Positions 1 through 13,845 are shown, counted from the first letter of the stretch. The stretch is DNA of 64,000 nt from Liolophura sinensis (GCF_032854445.1 NW_027018051.1:37185-101184), one strand, 5' to 3'. Notes: generated from the sequence alone by a model not told the origin. Numbers and translations: made by a program.

Positions 1-2216
1 CTTTTGGCTGTAGTGACAATTGAATGATCATTTATGTCATAATCACGTGCCCAGCAACGGCTCTTACTCCATGGAAATCAGGGATATTTGCAATTTTTCA
101 ACAGCTGCCGATGCCTGGCTCAATTCCGCATCTTTTGGCACCTTACTGAAGTGGGTCAGTGTTCAGTTGTACTTTTTACAGCAGACTGTATCAAGTACCT
201 TGTGTTTATCACGTACAAATGGTGTGGTTTATCTACACGTAGATAAAGACATTGAGATTGTCTTGCACTTAGAAGTAAGGCAATTGCTGGGTGAGTTAAA
301 TGGGCTTAGCCCAAAGATTTGACGCCTTCTGGGCTACCGAAGGGCACATAACCTATAGTCAAAAGTTGAATATAGTAATGACCAGTCGCGATTGTACAGA
401 GTACAGTGTAGCCGATTTCAATTAACAAAAAGACCAGGCAGAAACGCAAAATTAGAAAAATTGTTCCAGTGCTGCTGGTAAGAGGCTAATCCGACGTATT
501 TTGTGACGAGAAATCGAATGGTGCAATCCGCGTTGCTCTCCGACCAATACTTTTGCCTGTAGCGACAATTGAATGATCATTTATGTCATAATCACGTGCA
601 CAGCAACGGCTCTTACTCCATGGAAACCAGGGAAATTTGCAATTTTTCAACAGCTGCCGATACCTGGCCCAATTCCGCATCTTTTGGCACCTTATAAATG
701 TGGGTCAGTGTTTAGTTATACTTTTTACAGCAGACTGTATCAAGTACCTTGTGTTTTTTATGTACAAATGGTGTGGTTTTTCTACACGTAGATAAAGACA
801 TTGAGATTGTCTTGGACTTAGAAGTAAGACAATTGCTGGGTGAGTTAAATGGGCTTAGCCCAAAGATTTCAGGTCTTCTGGGCTACCGAAGGGCACACAA
901 CTTATAGTCAAAAGTTGAATATACTAATGACCAGTCGCGATTGTACAGAGTACAGTGTAGCCGATTTCAATTAACAAAAAGACCAGGCAAAAATGCAAAA
1001 GTGCGAAAACTGTTCCAGTGCTGCTGGTAAGAGGCTAATCCGACGTATTTTGTGACGAGAAATCGAATGGTGCAATCCGCGTTGCTCTCCGACCAATACG
1101 TTTGGCTATAGCGACAATTGAATGATCATTTATGTCATAATCACGTGCCCAGCAACGGCTCTTACTCCATGGAAACCAGGGAAATTGGCAATTTTTCAAC
1201 AGCTGCCGATGCCTGGCTCAATTCCGCATCTTTTGGCACCTTATTCATGTGGGTCTGTGGTCAGTTGTACTTTTTACAGCAGACTGTATCAAGTACCTTG
1301 TGTTTTTCACGTACAAATGGTGTGGTTTTTCTACACGTAGATAAAGACATTGAGATTGTCTTAGACTTAGAAGTAAGACAATTGCTGGGTGAGTTAAATG
1401 GGCTTGGCCCAAAGATTTCAGGTCTTCTGGGCTACCGAAGGGCACATAACTTATAGTCAAAAGTTGAATATAGTAATGACCAGTCGCGATTGTACAGAGT
1501 ACAGTGTAGCCGATTTCAATTAACAAAAAGACCAGGCAAAAATGCAAAAGTGGAAAAACTGTTCCAGTGCTGCTGGTAAGAGGCTAATCCGACGTATTTT
1601 GTGACGAGAAATCGAGTGGTGCAAACCGCGTTGCTCTCCGACCAATACTTTTGCCTGTAGCGACAATTGAATGATCATTGATGTCATAATCACGTGCCCA
1701 GCAACGGCTCTTACTCCATGGAAACCAGGGATATTTGCAATTTTTCAACAGCTGCCGATACCTGGCCCAATTTTGCATCTTTTGGCACCTTATAAATGTG
1801 GGTCAGTGTTTAGTTGTACTTTTTACAGCAGACTGTATCAAGTACCTTGTGTTTTTTATGTACAAATGGTGTGGTTTTTTCTACACGTAGATAAAGACAT
1901 TGAGATTGTCTTGGACTTAGAAGTAAGGCAATTGCTGGGTGAGTTAAATGGGCTTAGCCCAAAGATTTTAGGTCTTCTGGGCTACCGAAGGGCACATAAC
2001 TTATAGTCAAAAGTTGAATATAGTAATGACCAGTCGCGATTGTATAGAGTACAGTGTAGCCGATTTCAATTAACAAAAAGACCAGGCAAAAATGCAAAAT
2101 TGGAATAATTGTTCCAGTGCTGCTGGTAAGAGGTTAATCCGACGTATTTTGTGACGAGAAATCGAATGGTGCAAACCGCGTTGCTCTCCGACCAATACTT
2201 TTGGCTGTAGTGACAA

Positions 2217-2759
2217 TTGAATGATCATTTATATCATAATCACGTGCCCAGCAACGGCTCTTACTCCATGGAAACCAGGGAAATTGGCAATTTTTCAACA
2301 GCTGCCGATGCCTGGCTCAATTCCGCATCTTTTGGCACCTTACTGAAGTGGGTCAGTGTTCAGTTGTACTTTTTACAGCAGACTGTATCAAGTACCTTGT
2401 GTTTTTCACGTACAAATGGTGTGGTTTTTCTACACGTAGATAAAGACATTGAGATTGTCTTGGACTTAGAAGTAAGACAATTGCTGGGTGAGTTAAATGG
2501 GCTTAGCCGAAAGAGTTTACGTCTTCTGGGCTACCGAAGGGCACATAACTTATAGTGAAAAGTTGAATATAGTAATGACCAGTCGCGATTGTACAGAGTA
2601 CAGTGTAGCCGATTTCAATGAACAAAAAGACCAAGCAAAAATGCAAAAGTGGAAAAACTGTTCCAGTGCTGCTGGTAAGAGGCTAATCCGACGTATTTTG
2701 TGACGAGAAATCGAATGGTCGCCTTGCTCTCCGACCAATACTTTTGGCTGTAGCGACAA
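2217..2759 (+). repeat. Length variant: 543-bp class A monomer
   Basis: Six bases (GCAAAC) are missing near 2719, giving ATGGTCGCCTTG where other units have ATGGTGCAAACCGCCTTG. The related units at 35295 and 39663 lack this deletion. Confidence 0.9.
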
Positions 2760-3308
2760 ATCAATGAATATTGATGTCATAATCACGTGCCCAGCAACGG
2801 CTCTTACTCCATGGAAACCAGGGATATTTGCAATTTTTTAACAGCTGCCGATGCCTGGCCCAATTCCGCATCTTTTGGCACCTTATAAATGTGGGTCAGT
2901 GTTTAGTTGTACTTTTTACAGCAGACTGTATCAAGTACCTTGTGTTTTTTATGTACAAATGGTGTGGTTTTTCTACACGTAGATAAAGACATTGAGATTG
3001 TCTTGGACTTAGAAGTAAGACAATTGCTGGGTGAGTTAAATGGGCTTAGCCCAAAGATTTCAGGTCTTCTGGGCTACCGAAGGGCACATAACTTATAGTC
3101 AAAAGTTGAATATAGTAATGACCAGTCGCGATTGTACAGAGTACAGTGTAGCAGATTTCAATTAACAAAAAGACCAGGCAAAAATGCAAAAGTGGAAAAA
3201 CTGTTCCAGTGCTGCTGGTAAGAGGCTAATCCGACGTATTTTGTGACGAGAAATCGAATGGTGCAATCCGCGTTGCTCTCCGACCAATACGTTTGGCTGT
3301 AGCGACAA
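2760..3308 (+). repeat. Substituted-head class B monomer
   Basis: Monomer positions 1-16 read differently: GACAAATCAATGAATATTG replaces GACAATTGAATGATCATTT, with no length change. The AATGATCATT palindrome is lost, and a new inverted repeat ATCAAT-GAAT-ATTGAT appears. Only copy outside domain 3. Confidence 0.93.
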
Positions 3309-6300
3309 TTGAATGATCATTTATATCATAATCACGTGCCCAGCAACGGCTCTTACTCCATGGAAACCAGGGAAATTGGAAATTTTTCAACAGCTGCCGA
3401 TGCCTGGATCAATTCCGCATCTTTTGGCACCTTACTGAAGTGAGTCAGTGTTTAGTTGTACTTTTTACAGCAGACTGTATCAAGTACCTTGTGTTTTTCA
3501 TGTACAAATGGTGTGGTTTTTCTACACGTAGATAAAGACATTGAGATTGTCTTGCACTTAGAAGTAAGGCAATTGCTGGGTGAGTTAAATGGGCTTAGCC
3601 CAAAGATTTGACGTCTTCTGGGCTACCGAAGGGCACATAACTTATAGTCAAAAGTTGAATATAGTAATGACCAGTCGCGATTGTACAGAGTACAGTGTAG
3701 CCGATTTCAATTAACAAAAAGACCAGGCAAAAATGCAAAAGTGCGAAAACTGTTCCAGTGCTGCTGGTAAGAGGCTAATCCGACGTATTTTGTGACGACA
3801 AATCGAATGGTGCAAACCGCGTTTCTCTCCGACCAATACTTTTGGCTGTAGCGACAATTGAATGATCATTTATGTCATAATCACGTGCCCAGCAACGCTC
3901 TTACTCCATGGAAACCAGGGAAATTTGCAATTTTTCAACAGCTGCCGATGCCTGGCTCAATTCCGCATCTTTTGGCACCTTACTGAAGTTGGTCAGTGTT
4001 CAGTTGTACTTTTTACAGCAGACTGTATCCAGTACCTTGTGTTTCTCACGTACAAATGGTGTGGTTTTTCTACACGTAGATAAAAGACATTGAGATTGTC
4101 TTGCACTTAGAAAATAAGGCAATTGCTGGGTGAGTTAAATGGGCTTAGCCCAAAGATTTCAGGTCTTCTGGGCTACCGAAGGGCACATAACTTATAGTCA
4201 AAAGTTGAATTAGTAATGACCAGTCGCGATTGTACAGAGTACAGTGTAGCCGATTTCAATTAACAAAAAGACCAGGCAAAAACGCAAAATTGGAAAAATT
4301 GTTCCAGTGCTGCTGGTAAGAGGCTAATCCGACGTATTTTGTGACGAGAAATCGAATGGTGCAAACCGCGTTGCTCTCCGACCAATACTTTTGCCTGTAG
4401 CGACAATTGAATGATCATTTATGTCATAATCACATGCACAGCAACGCTCTTACTCCATGGAAACCAGGGAAATTTGCAATTTTTCAACAGCTGCCGATGC
4501 CTGGCTCAATTCCGCATCTTTTGGCACCTTATTCATGTGGGTCTGTGGTCAGTTTGTACTTTTTACAGCAGACTGTATCAAGTACCTTGTGTTTTTCACG
4601 TACAAATGGTGTGGTTTTTCTACACGTAGATAAAGACATTGAGATTGTCTTGCACTTAGAAGTAAGACAATTGCTGGGTGAGTTAAATGGGCCTTAGCGC
4701 AAAGATTTGACGTCTTCTGGGCTACCGAAGGGCACATAACTTATAGTCAAAAGTTGAATATAGTAATGACCAGTCGCGATTGTACAGAGTACAGTGTAGC
4801 CGATTTCAATTAACAAAAAGGCCAGGCAAAAATGCAAAAGTGCGAAAACTATTCCAGTGCTGCTGGTAGAGGCTAATCCGACGTATTTGTGACGAGAAAT
4901 CGAATGGTGCAAACCGCGTTGCTCTCCGACCAATACTTTTGCCTGTAGCGACAATTGAATGATCATTTATGTCATAATCACGTGCACAGCAACGGCTCTT
5001 ACTCCATGGAAACCAGGGAAATTGGAAATTTTTCAACAGCTGCCGATACCTGGCCCAATTCCGCATCTTTTGGCACCTTATAAATGTGGGTCAGTGTTTA
5101 GTTGTACTTTTTACAGCAGACTGTATCAAGTACCTTGTGTTTTTTCACGTACAAATGGTGTGGTTTTTCTACACGTAGATAAAGACATTGAGATTGTCTT
5201 GGACTTAGAAGTAAGACAATTGCTGGGTGAGTTAAATGAGCTTGGCCCAAAGATTTCAGGTCTTCTGGGCTACCGAAGGGCACATAACTTATAGTCAAAA
5301 ATTGAATATAGTAATGACCAGTCGCGATTGTACAGAGTACAGTGTAGCCGATTTCAATTAACAAAAAGACCAGGCAAAAATGGAAAAGTGCGAAAACTGT
5401 TCCAGTGCTGCTGGTAAGAGGCTAATCCGACGTATTTTGTGACGACAAATCGAATGGTGCAAACCGCGTTGCTCTCCGACCAATACTTTTGGCTGTAGTG
5501 ACAATTGAATGATCATTTATGTCATAATCACGTGCCCAGCAACGGCCTCTTACTCCATGGAAACCAGGGAAATTTGCAATTTTTCAACAGCTGCCGATGC
5601 CTGGCTCAATTCCGCATCTTTTGGCACCTTACTGAAGTGGGTCAGTGTTTAGTTGTACTTTTTACAGCAGACTGTATCAAGAACCTTGTGTTCTCACGTA
5701 CAAATGGTGTGGTTTTTCTACACGTAGATAAAGACATTGAGATTGTCTTGCACTTAGAAGTAAGGCAATTGCTGGGTGAGTTAAATGGGCTTAGCCCAAA
5801 GATTTCAGGTCTTCTGGGCTACCGAAGGGCACATAACTTATAGTCAAAAGTTGAATATAGTAATGACCAGTCGCGATTGTACAGAGTACAGTGTAGCCGA
5901 TTTCAATTAACAAAAAGGACCAGGCAAAAATGCAAAAGTGCGAAAACTGTTCCAGTGCTGCTGGTAAGAGGCTAATCCGACGTAATTTGTGACGAAAAAA
6001 TTGAATGGTGCAAACCGCGTTGCTCTCCGACCAATACTTTTGGCTGTAGTGACAATTGAATGATCATTTATGTCATAATCACGTGCACAGCAACGGCTCT
6101 TACTCCATGGAAACCAGGGAAATTGGCAATTTTTCAACAGCTGCCGATACCTGGCCCAATTCCGCATCTTTTGGCACCTTATAAATGTGGGTCAGTGTTT
6201 AGTTGTACTTTTTACAGCAGACTGTATCAAGTACCTTGTGTTTTTTATGTACAAATGGTGTGGTTTTTTCTACACGTAGATAAAGACATTGAGATTGTCT

Positions 6301-6604
6301 TGCACTTAGAAGTAAGGCAATTGCTGGGTGAGTTAAATGGGCTTAGCGCAAAGATTTGACGTCTTCTGGGCTACCGAAGGGCACATAACTTATAGTCAAA
6401 AGTTGAATATAGTAATGACCAGTCGCGATTGTACAGAGTACACTCTAGCCGATTTCAATTAACAAAAAGACCAGGTAAAATGCAAAAGTGCGAAAACTGT
6501 TCCAGTGCTGCTGGTAAGAGGCTAATCCGACGTATTTTGTGACGAGAAATCGAATGGTGCAAACCGCGTTGCTCTCCGACCAATACTTTTGGCTGTAGTG
6601 ACAA

Positions 6605-7163
6605 TTGAATGATCATTTATGTCATAATCACGTGCCCAGCAACGGCTCTTACTCCATGGAAACCAGGGAAATTTGCAATTTTTTCAACAGCTGCCGATGC
6701 CTGTCTCAATTCCTCATCTTTTGGCACCTTACTGAAGTGAGTCAGTGTTCAGTTGTACTTTTTACAGCAGACTGTATCAAGTACCTTGTGTTTTTCATGT
6801 ACAGATGGTGTTGGGTTTTTCTACACGTAGATAAAGACATTGAGATTGTCTTGCACTTAGAAGTAAGGCAATTGCTGGGTGAGTTAAATGGGCTTAGCCC
6901 AAAGATTTGACGTCTTCTGGGCTACCGAAGGGCACATAACTTATAGTCAAAAGTTGAATATAGTAATGACCAGTCGCGATTGTACAGAGTACAGTGTAGC
7001 CGATAGCCGATTTCAATTAACAAAAAGACCAGGCAAAAATGCAAAAGTGGAAAAACTGTTCCAGTGCTGTTGGTAAGAGGCTAATCCGACGTATTTTGTG
7101 ACGAGAAATCGAATGGTGCAAACCGCGTTGCTCTCCGACCAATACTTTTGGCTGTAGCGACAA
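6605..7163 (+). repeat. Length variant: 559-bp class A monomer
   Basis: AGCCGAT is tandemly duplicated near 6997-7010. Three further inserted bases (a T in the T-run near 6680 and two in GTGTTGGG near 6810) make up the rest. The paired unit at 11554 has none of these. Confidence 0.9.
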
Positions 7164-9357
7164 TTGCATGATTATTTATGTCATAAACACGTGCCCAGCA
7201 ACGGCTCTTGCTCCATGGAAACCAGGGAAATTTGCATTTTTCAACAGCTACCGATGCCTGCTCAATTCCGCATCTTTTGGCACCTTACTGAAGTGGGTCA
7301 GTGTTCAGTTGTTCTTTTTACAGCAGACTGTATCAAGTACCTTGTGTTATCACGTACAAATGGTGTGGTTTTTCCTACACGTAGATAAAGACATTGAGAT
7401 TGTCCTTGGACTTAGAAGTGAGACAATTGCTGGGTGAGTTGAATGGGCTTGGCCCAAAGATTTCAGGTCTTCTGGGCTACCAAAGGGCACATAACTTATA
7501 GTCAAAAGTTGAATATAGTAATGACCAGTCGCGATTGTACAGAGTACAGTGTAGCCGATTTCAATTAACAAAAAGACCAGGTAAAAATACAAAAGTGGAA
7601 AAACTGTTCCAATGCTGCTGGTAAGAGGCTAATCCGACGTATTTTGTGACGACAAATCGAATGGTGCAAACCGCGTTGCTCTCCGACCAATACTTTTTGG
7701 CTGTAGTGACAATTGAATGATCATTTATGTCATAATCACGTGCCCTGCAACGGCTCTTACCCATGGAACCAGGGAAATTTGCAATTTTCAACAGCTGCGA
7801 TGCCTGTCTCAATTCCGCATCTTTTGGCACCTTACTGAAGTGAGTCAGTGTTCAGTTGTACTTTTTACAGCAGACTGTATCAAGTACCTTGTGTTTTTCA
7901 CGTACAAATGGTGTGGTTTTTCTACACGTAGATAAAGACATTGAGATTGTCTTGCACTTAGAAGTAAGACAATTGCTGGGTGAGTTTAAATGGGCTTGGC
8001 CCAAAGATTTCAGGTCTTCTGGGCTACCGAAGGGCACATAACTTATAGTCAAAAGTTGAATATAGTAATGACCAGTCGCGATTGTACAGAGTACAGTGTA
8101 GCCGATTTCAATTAACAAAAAGACCAGGCAAAAATGCAAAGTGCGAAAACTGTTCCAAGTGCTGCTGGTAAGAGGCTAATCCGACGTATTTTGTGACGAC
8201 AAATCGAATGGTGCAAACCGCGTTGCTCTCCGACCAATACTTTTGGCTGTAGTGACAATTGAATGATCATTTATGTCATAATCACGTGCCCAGCAACGGC
8301 TCTTACTCCATGGAAACCAGGGAAATTGGCAATTTTTCAACAGCTGCCGATGCCTGGCTCAATTCCGCATCTTTTGGCACCTTACTGAAGTGGGGTCAGT
8401 GTTCAGTTGTACTTTTTACAGCAGACTGTATCAAGAAACCCTTGTGTTTCTCACGTACCAAATGGTGTGGTTTTCTACACGTAGACAAAGACATTGAGAT
8501 TGTCTTGCACTTAGAAGTAAGGCAATTGCTGGGTGAGTTAAATGGGCTTAGCCCAAAGATTTGACGTCTTCTGGGCTACCGAAGGGCACATAACTTATAG
8601 TCAAAAGTTGAATATAGTAATGACCAGTCGCGATTGTACAGAGTACAGTGTAGCCGATTTCAATTAACAAAAAGACCAGGCAAAAATGCAAAAGTGCGAA
8701 AACTGTTCCAGTGCTGCTGGTAAGAGGCTAATCCGACGTATTTTGTGACGAGAAATCGAATGGTGCAAACCGCGTTGCTCTCCGACCAATACTTTTGCCT
8801 GTAGCGACAATTGAATGATCATTTATGTCATAATCACATGCACAGCAAACGGCTCTTACTCCATGGAAACCAGGGAAATTGCAATTTTTCAACAGCTGCC
8901 GATGCTGGCTCAATTCCGCATCTTTTGGCACCTTATTCATGTGGGTCTGTGGTCAGTTGTACTTTTTACAGCAGACTGTATCCAGTACCTTGTGTTTCTC
9001 ACGTACAAATGGTGTGGTTTCTCTACACGTAGATAAAGACATTGAGATTGTCTTGGACTTAGAAGTAAGACAATTGCTGGGTGAGTTAAATGGGCTTGGC
9101 CCAAAGATTTCAGGTCTTCTGGCTACCGAAGGGCACATAACTTATAGTCAAAAGTTGAATATAGTAATGACCAGTCGCGATTGTACAGAGTACAGTGTAG
9201 CCGATTTCAATTAACAAAAAGACCAGCGCAAAAACGCAAAATTGGAAAATTGTTCCAGTGCTGCTGGTAAGAGGCTAATCCGACGTATTTTGTGACGAGA
9301 AATCGAATGGTGCAAACCGCGTTGCTCTCCGACCAATACTTTTGCCTTGTGCGACAA

Positions 9358-12300
9358 TTGAATGATCATTTATGTCATAATCACATGCACAGCAACGGCT
9401 CTTACTCCATGGAAACAGGGAAATTTGCAATTTTTCAACAGCTGCCGATGCCTGGCTCAATTCCGCATCTTTTGGCACCTTATTCATGTGGGTCTGTGGT
9501 CAGTTGTACTTTTTACAGCAGACTGTATCAAGTACCTTGTGTTTTTCACGTACAAATGGTGTGGTTTTTCTACACGTAGATAAAGACATTGAGATTGTCT
9601 TGCACTTAGAAGTAAGGCAATTGCTGGGTGAGTTAAATGGGCTTAGCGCAAAGATTTGACGTCTTCTGGGCTACCGAAGGGCACATAACTTATAGTCAAA
9701 AGTTGAATATAGTAATGACCAGTCGCGATTGTACAGAGTACAGTGTAGCCGATTTCAATTAACAAAAAGGCCAGGCAAAAATGCAAAAGTGCGAAAAACT
9801 ATTCCAGTGCTGCTGGTAAGAGGCTAATCCGACGTATTTTGTGACGAGAAATCGAATGGTACAAACCGCGTTGCTCTCCGACCAATACTTTTGCCTGTAG
9901 CGACAATTGAATGATCATTTATGTCATAATCACGTGCACAGCAACGGCTCTTACTCCATGGAAACCAGGGAAATTGGAAATTTTTCAACAGCTGCCGATA
10001 CCTGGCCCAATTCCGCATCTTTTGGCACCTTATAAATGTGGGTCAGTGTTTAGTTGTACTTTTTACAGCAGACTGTATCAAGTACCTTGTGTTTTTCACG
10101 TACAAATGGTGTGGTTTTTCTACACGTAGATAAAGACATTGAGATTGTCTTGGACTTAGAAGTAAGACAATTGCTGGGTGAGTTAAATGAGCTTGGCCCA
10201 AAGATTTCAGGTCTTCTGGGCTACCGAAGGGCACATAACTTATAGTCAAAAATTGAATATAGTAATGACCAGTCGCGATTGTACAGAGTACAGTGTAGCC
10301 GATTTCAATTAACAAAAAGACCAGGCAAAAATGGAAAAGTGCGAAAACTGTTCCAGTGCTGCTGGTAAGAGGCTAATCCGACGTATTTTGTGACGACAAA
10401 TCGAATGGTGCAAACCGCGTTGCTCTCCGACCAATACTTTTGGCTGTAGTGACAATTGAATGATCATTTATGTCATAATCACGTGCCCAGCAACGGCTCT
10501 TACTCCATGGAAACCAGGGAAATTTGCAATTTTTCAACAGCTGCCGATGCCTGGCTCAATTCCGCATCTTTTGGCACCTTACTGAAGTGGGTCAGTGTTT
10601 AGTTGTACTTTTTACAGCAGACTGTATCAAGAACCTTGTGTTTCTCACGTACAAATGGTGTGGTTTTTCTACACGTAGATAAAGACATTGAGATTGTCTT
10701 GCACTTAGAAGTAAGGCAATTGCTGGGTGAGTTAAATGGGCTTAGCCCAAAGATTTCAGGTCTTCTGGGCTACCGAAGGGCACATAACTTATAGTCAAAA
10801 GTTGAATATAGTAATGACCAGTCGCGATTGTACAGAGTACAGTGTAGCCGATTTCAATTAACAAAAAGACCAGGCAAAAATGCAAAAGTGCGAAAACTGT
10901 TCCAGTGCTGCTGGTAAGAGGCTAATCCGACGTAATTTGTGACGAAAAATTGAATGGTGCAAACCGCGTTGCTCTCCGACCAATACTTTTGGCTGTAGTG
11001 ACAATTGAATGATCATTTATGTCATAATCACGTGCACAGCAACGGCTCTTACTCCATGGAAACCAGGGAAATTGGCAATTTTTCAACAGCTGCCGATACC
11101 TGGCCCAATTCCGCATCTTTTGGCACCTTATAAATGTGGGTCAGTGTTTAGTTGTACTTTTTACAGCAGACTGTATCAAGTACCTTGTGTTTTTTATGTA
11201 CAAATGGTGTGGTTTTTCTACACGTAGATAAAGACATTGAGATTGTCTTGCACTTAGAAGTAAGGCAATTGGTGGGTGAGTTAAATGGGCTTAGCGCAAA
11301 GATTTGACGTCTTCTGGGCTACCGAAGGGCACATAACTTATAGTCAAAAGTTGAATATAGTAATGACCAGTCGCGATTGTACAGAGTACACTCTAGCCGA
11401 TTTCAATTAACAAAAAGACCAGGTAAAAATGCAAAAGTGCGAAAACTGTTCCAGTGCTGCTGGTAAGAGGCTAATCCGACGTATTTTGTGACGAGAAATC
11501 GAATGGTGCAAACCGCGTTGCTCTCCGACCAATACTTTTGGCTGTAGTGACAATTGAATGATCATTTATGTCATAATCACGTGCCCAGCAACGGCTCTTA
11601 CTCCATGGAAACCAGGGAAATTTGCAATTTTTCAACAGCTGCCGATGCCTGTCTCAATTCCTCATCTTTTGGCACCTTACTGAAGTGAGTCAGTGTTCAG
11701 TTGTACTTTTTACAGCAGACTGTATCAAGTACCTTGTGTTTTTCATGTACAGATGGTGTGGTTTTTCTACACGTAGATAAAGACATTGAGATTGTCTTGC
11801 ACTTAGAAGTAAGGCAATTGCTGGGTGAGTTAAATGGGCTTAGCCCAAAGATTTGACGTCTTCTGGGCTACCGAAGGGCACATAACTTATAGTCAAAAGT
11901 TGAATATAGTAATGACCAGTCGCGATTGTACAGAGTACAGTGTAGCCGATTTCAATTAACAAAAAGACCAGGCAAAAATGCAAAAGTGGAAAAACTGTTC
12001 CAGTGCTGTTGGTAAGAGGCTAATCCGACGTATTTTGTGACGAGAAATCGAATGGTGCAAACCGCGTTGCTCTCCGACCAATACTTTTGGCTGTAGCGAC
12101 AATTGCATGATTATTTATGTCATAATCACGTGCCCAGCAACGGCTCTTGCTCCATGGAAACCAGGGAAATTTGCAATTTTTCAACAGCTACCGATGCCTG
12201 GCTCAATTCCGCATCTTTTGGCACCTTACTGAAGTGGGTCAGTGTTCAGTTGTTCTTTTTACAGCAGACTGTATCAAGTACCTTGTGTTTATCACGTACA

Positions 12301-12651
12301 AATGGTGTGGTTTTTCTACACGTAGATAAAGACATTGAGATTGTCTTGGACTTAGAAGTGAGACAATTGCTGGGTGAGTTGAATGGGCTTGGCCCAAAGA
12401 TTTCAGGTCTTCTGGGCTACCAAAGGGCACATAACTTATAGTCAAAAGTTGAATATAGTAATGACCAGTCGCGATTGTACAGAGTACAGTGTAGCCGATT
12501 TCAATTAACAAAAAGACCAGGCAAAAATGCAAAAGTGCGAAAACTGTTCCAGTGCTGCTGGTAAGAGGCTAATCCGACGTATTTTGTGACGACAAATCGA
12601 ATGGTGCAAACCGCGTTGCTCTCCGACCAATACTTTTGGCTGTAGTGACAA
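9358..12651 (+). repeat. Block duplicate of 4407-7712 (offset ~4.95 kb)
   Basis: Six units in the order C, B, A, B, A, A match 4407, 4955, 5505, 6056, 6605 and 7164. Shared rare changes include CACATGCAC heads, AACTATTCCAG, ACACTCTAG, CTGTCTCAATTCCTC and the CATGATTATT head. The downstream copy is mostly clean, while the upstream one carries many one-base indels. The match fades within the last unit, whose 3' end differs. Confidence 0.88.
11005..11553 (+). repeat. Representative class B monomer
   Basis: Class B is defined by CTTATAAATGTGGG at monomer positions 124-137 and GTGTTTAG downstream, usually after GATACCTGGCCC or GATGCCTGGCCC. It therefore carries a TATAAAT string that class A and C lack. 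Class B starts: 569, 1667, 2760, 4955, 6056, 9907, 11005, 13200, 14393, 17127, 18324, 19974, 21172, 22363, 23466, 25110, 26308, 27955, 29152, 30350, 31998, 34197, 35844, 38016, 39114, 40212, 42958, 44056, 45709, 47357, 49004, 50102, 51200, 52847, 53945, 55055, 56149, 58343, 59984. No two of these are neighbours. This copy also has the private ACACTCTAG change near 11390, shared with the monomer at 6056. Confidence 0.93.
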
Positions 12652-13199
12652 TTGAATGATCATTTATGTCATAATCACGTGCCCAGCAACGGCTCTTACT
12701 CCATGGAAACCAGGGAAATTGGCAATTTTTCAACAGCTGCCGATGCCTGGCTCAATTCCGCATCTTTTGGCACCTTACTGAAGTGGGTCAGTGTTCAGTT
12801 GTACTTTTTACAGCAGACTGTATCAAGAACCTTGTGTTTCTCACGTACAAATGGTGTGGTTTTTCTACACGTAGACAAAGACATTGAGATTGTCTTGCAC
12901 TTAGAAGTAAGGCAATTGCTGGGTGAGTTAAATGGGCTTAGCCCAAAGATTTGACGTCTTCTGGGCTACCGAAGGGCACATAACTTATAGTCAAAAGTTG
13001 AATATAGTAATGACCAGTCGCGATTGTACAGAGTACAGTGTAGCCGATTTCAATTAACAAAAAGACCAGGCAAAAATGCAAAAGTGCGAAAACTGTTCAG
13101 TGCTGCTGGTAAGAGGCTAATCCGACGCATTTTGTGACAAAAAATCGAATGGTGCAAACCGCGTTGCTCTCCGACCAATACTTTTGGCTGTAGTGACAA

Positions 13200-13845
13200 T
13201 TGAATGATCATTTATGTCATAATCACGTGCACAGCATACGGCTCTTACTCCATGGAAACCAGGAAATTGGCAATTTTTCAACAGCTGCCGATACCTGGCC
13301 CAATTCCGCATCTTTTGGCACCTTATAAATGTGGGTCAGTGTTTAGTTGTACTTTTTACAGCAGACTGTATCAAGTACCTTGTGTTTTTTCACGTACAAA
13401 TGGTGTGGTTTTTCTACACGTAGATAAGACATTGAGATTGTCTTGGAGTAAGACAATTGCTGGGTGAGTTAAATGGGCTTAGCCCAAAGATTTGACGTCT
13501 TCTGGGCTACGAAGGGCACATAACTTATAGTCAAAAGTTGAATAACTTAGAAGTAAGACAATTGCTGGGTGAGTTAAATGGGCTTAGCCCAAAGATTTCA
13601 GGTCTTCTGGGCTACCGAAGGGGCACATAACTTATAGTCAAAGTTGAATATAGTAATGACCAGTCGCGATTGTACAGAGTACAATGTAGCCGATTTCAAT
13701 TAACAAAAAGACCAGGCAAAAATGCAAAGTGCGAAAACTGTTCCAGTGCTGCTGGTAAGAGGCTAATCCGACGTATTTTGTGACGAGAAATCCAATGGTG
13801 CAAACCGCCTTGCTCTCCGACCAATACTTTTGGCTGTAGTGACAA
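13200..13845 (+). repeat. Elongated class B monomer (646 bp)
   Basis: It carries an internal tandem duplication of monomer positions 248-353. The second copy begins at about 13545 (ACTTAGAAG directly after GTTGAATA). The first copy has lost 7 bases, giving CTTGGAGTAAG. This copy also has one-base losses (for example CTACGAAGG near 13508) relative to the unit at 17127, and a GTACAATGTAG change shared with it. Confidence 0.93.

Larger units (their letters stand above)
1..4406 (+). repeat. Array domain 1 (monomers 1-8)
   Basis: Class order is A, B, C, B, A, B (substituted head), A, A. Bases 1-1117 match 38546-39662 with only a few substitutions (for example GACGCC for GACGTC near 322, and AACCTATAG for AACTTATAG near 350). 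Monomers at 2217-4406 match 39663-41858 once the units at 1118 and 1667 are skipped. The domain is thus a relative of domain 3, separated from it by 27 kb of a different subtype. The edge at 4407 is where class C units with CACATG heads, typical of domain 2, begin. Confidence 0.8.
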
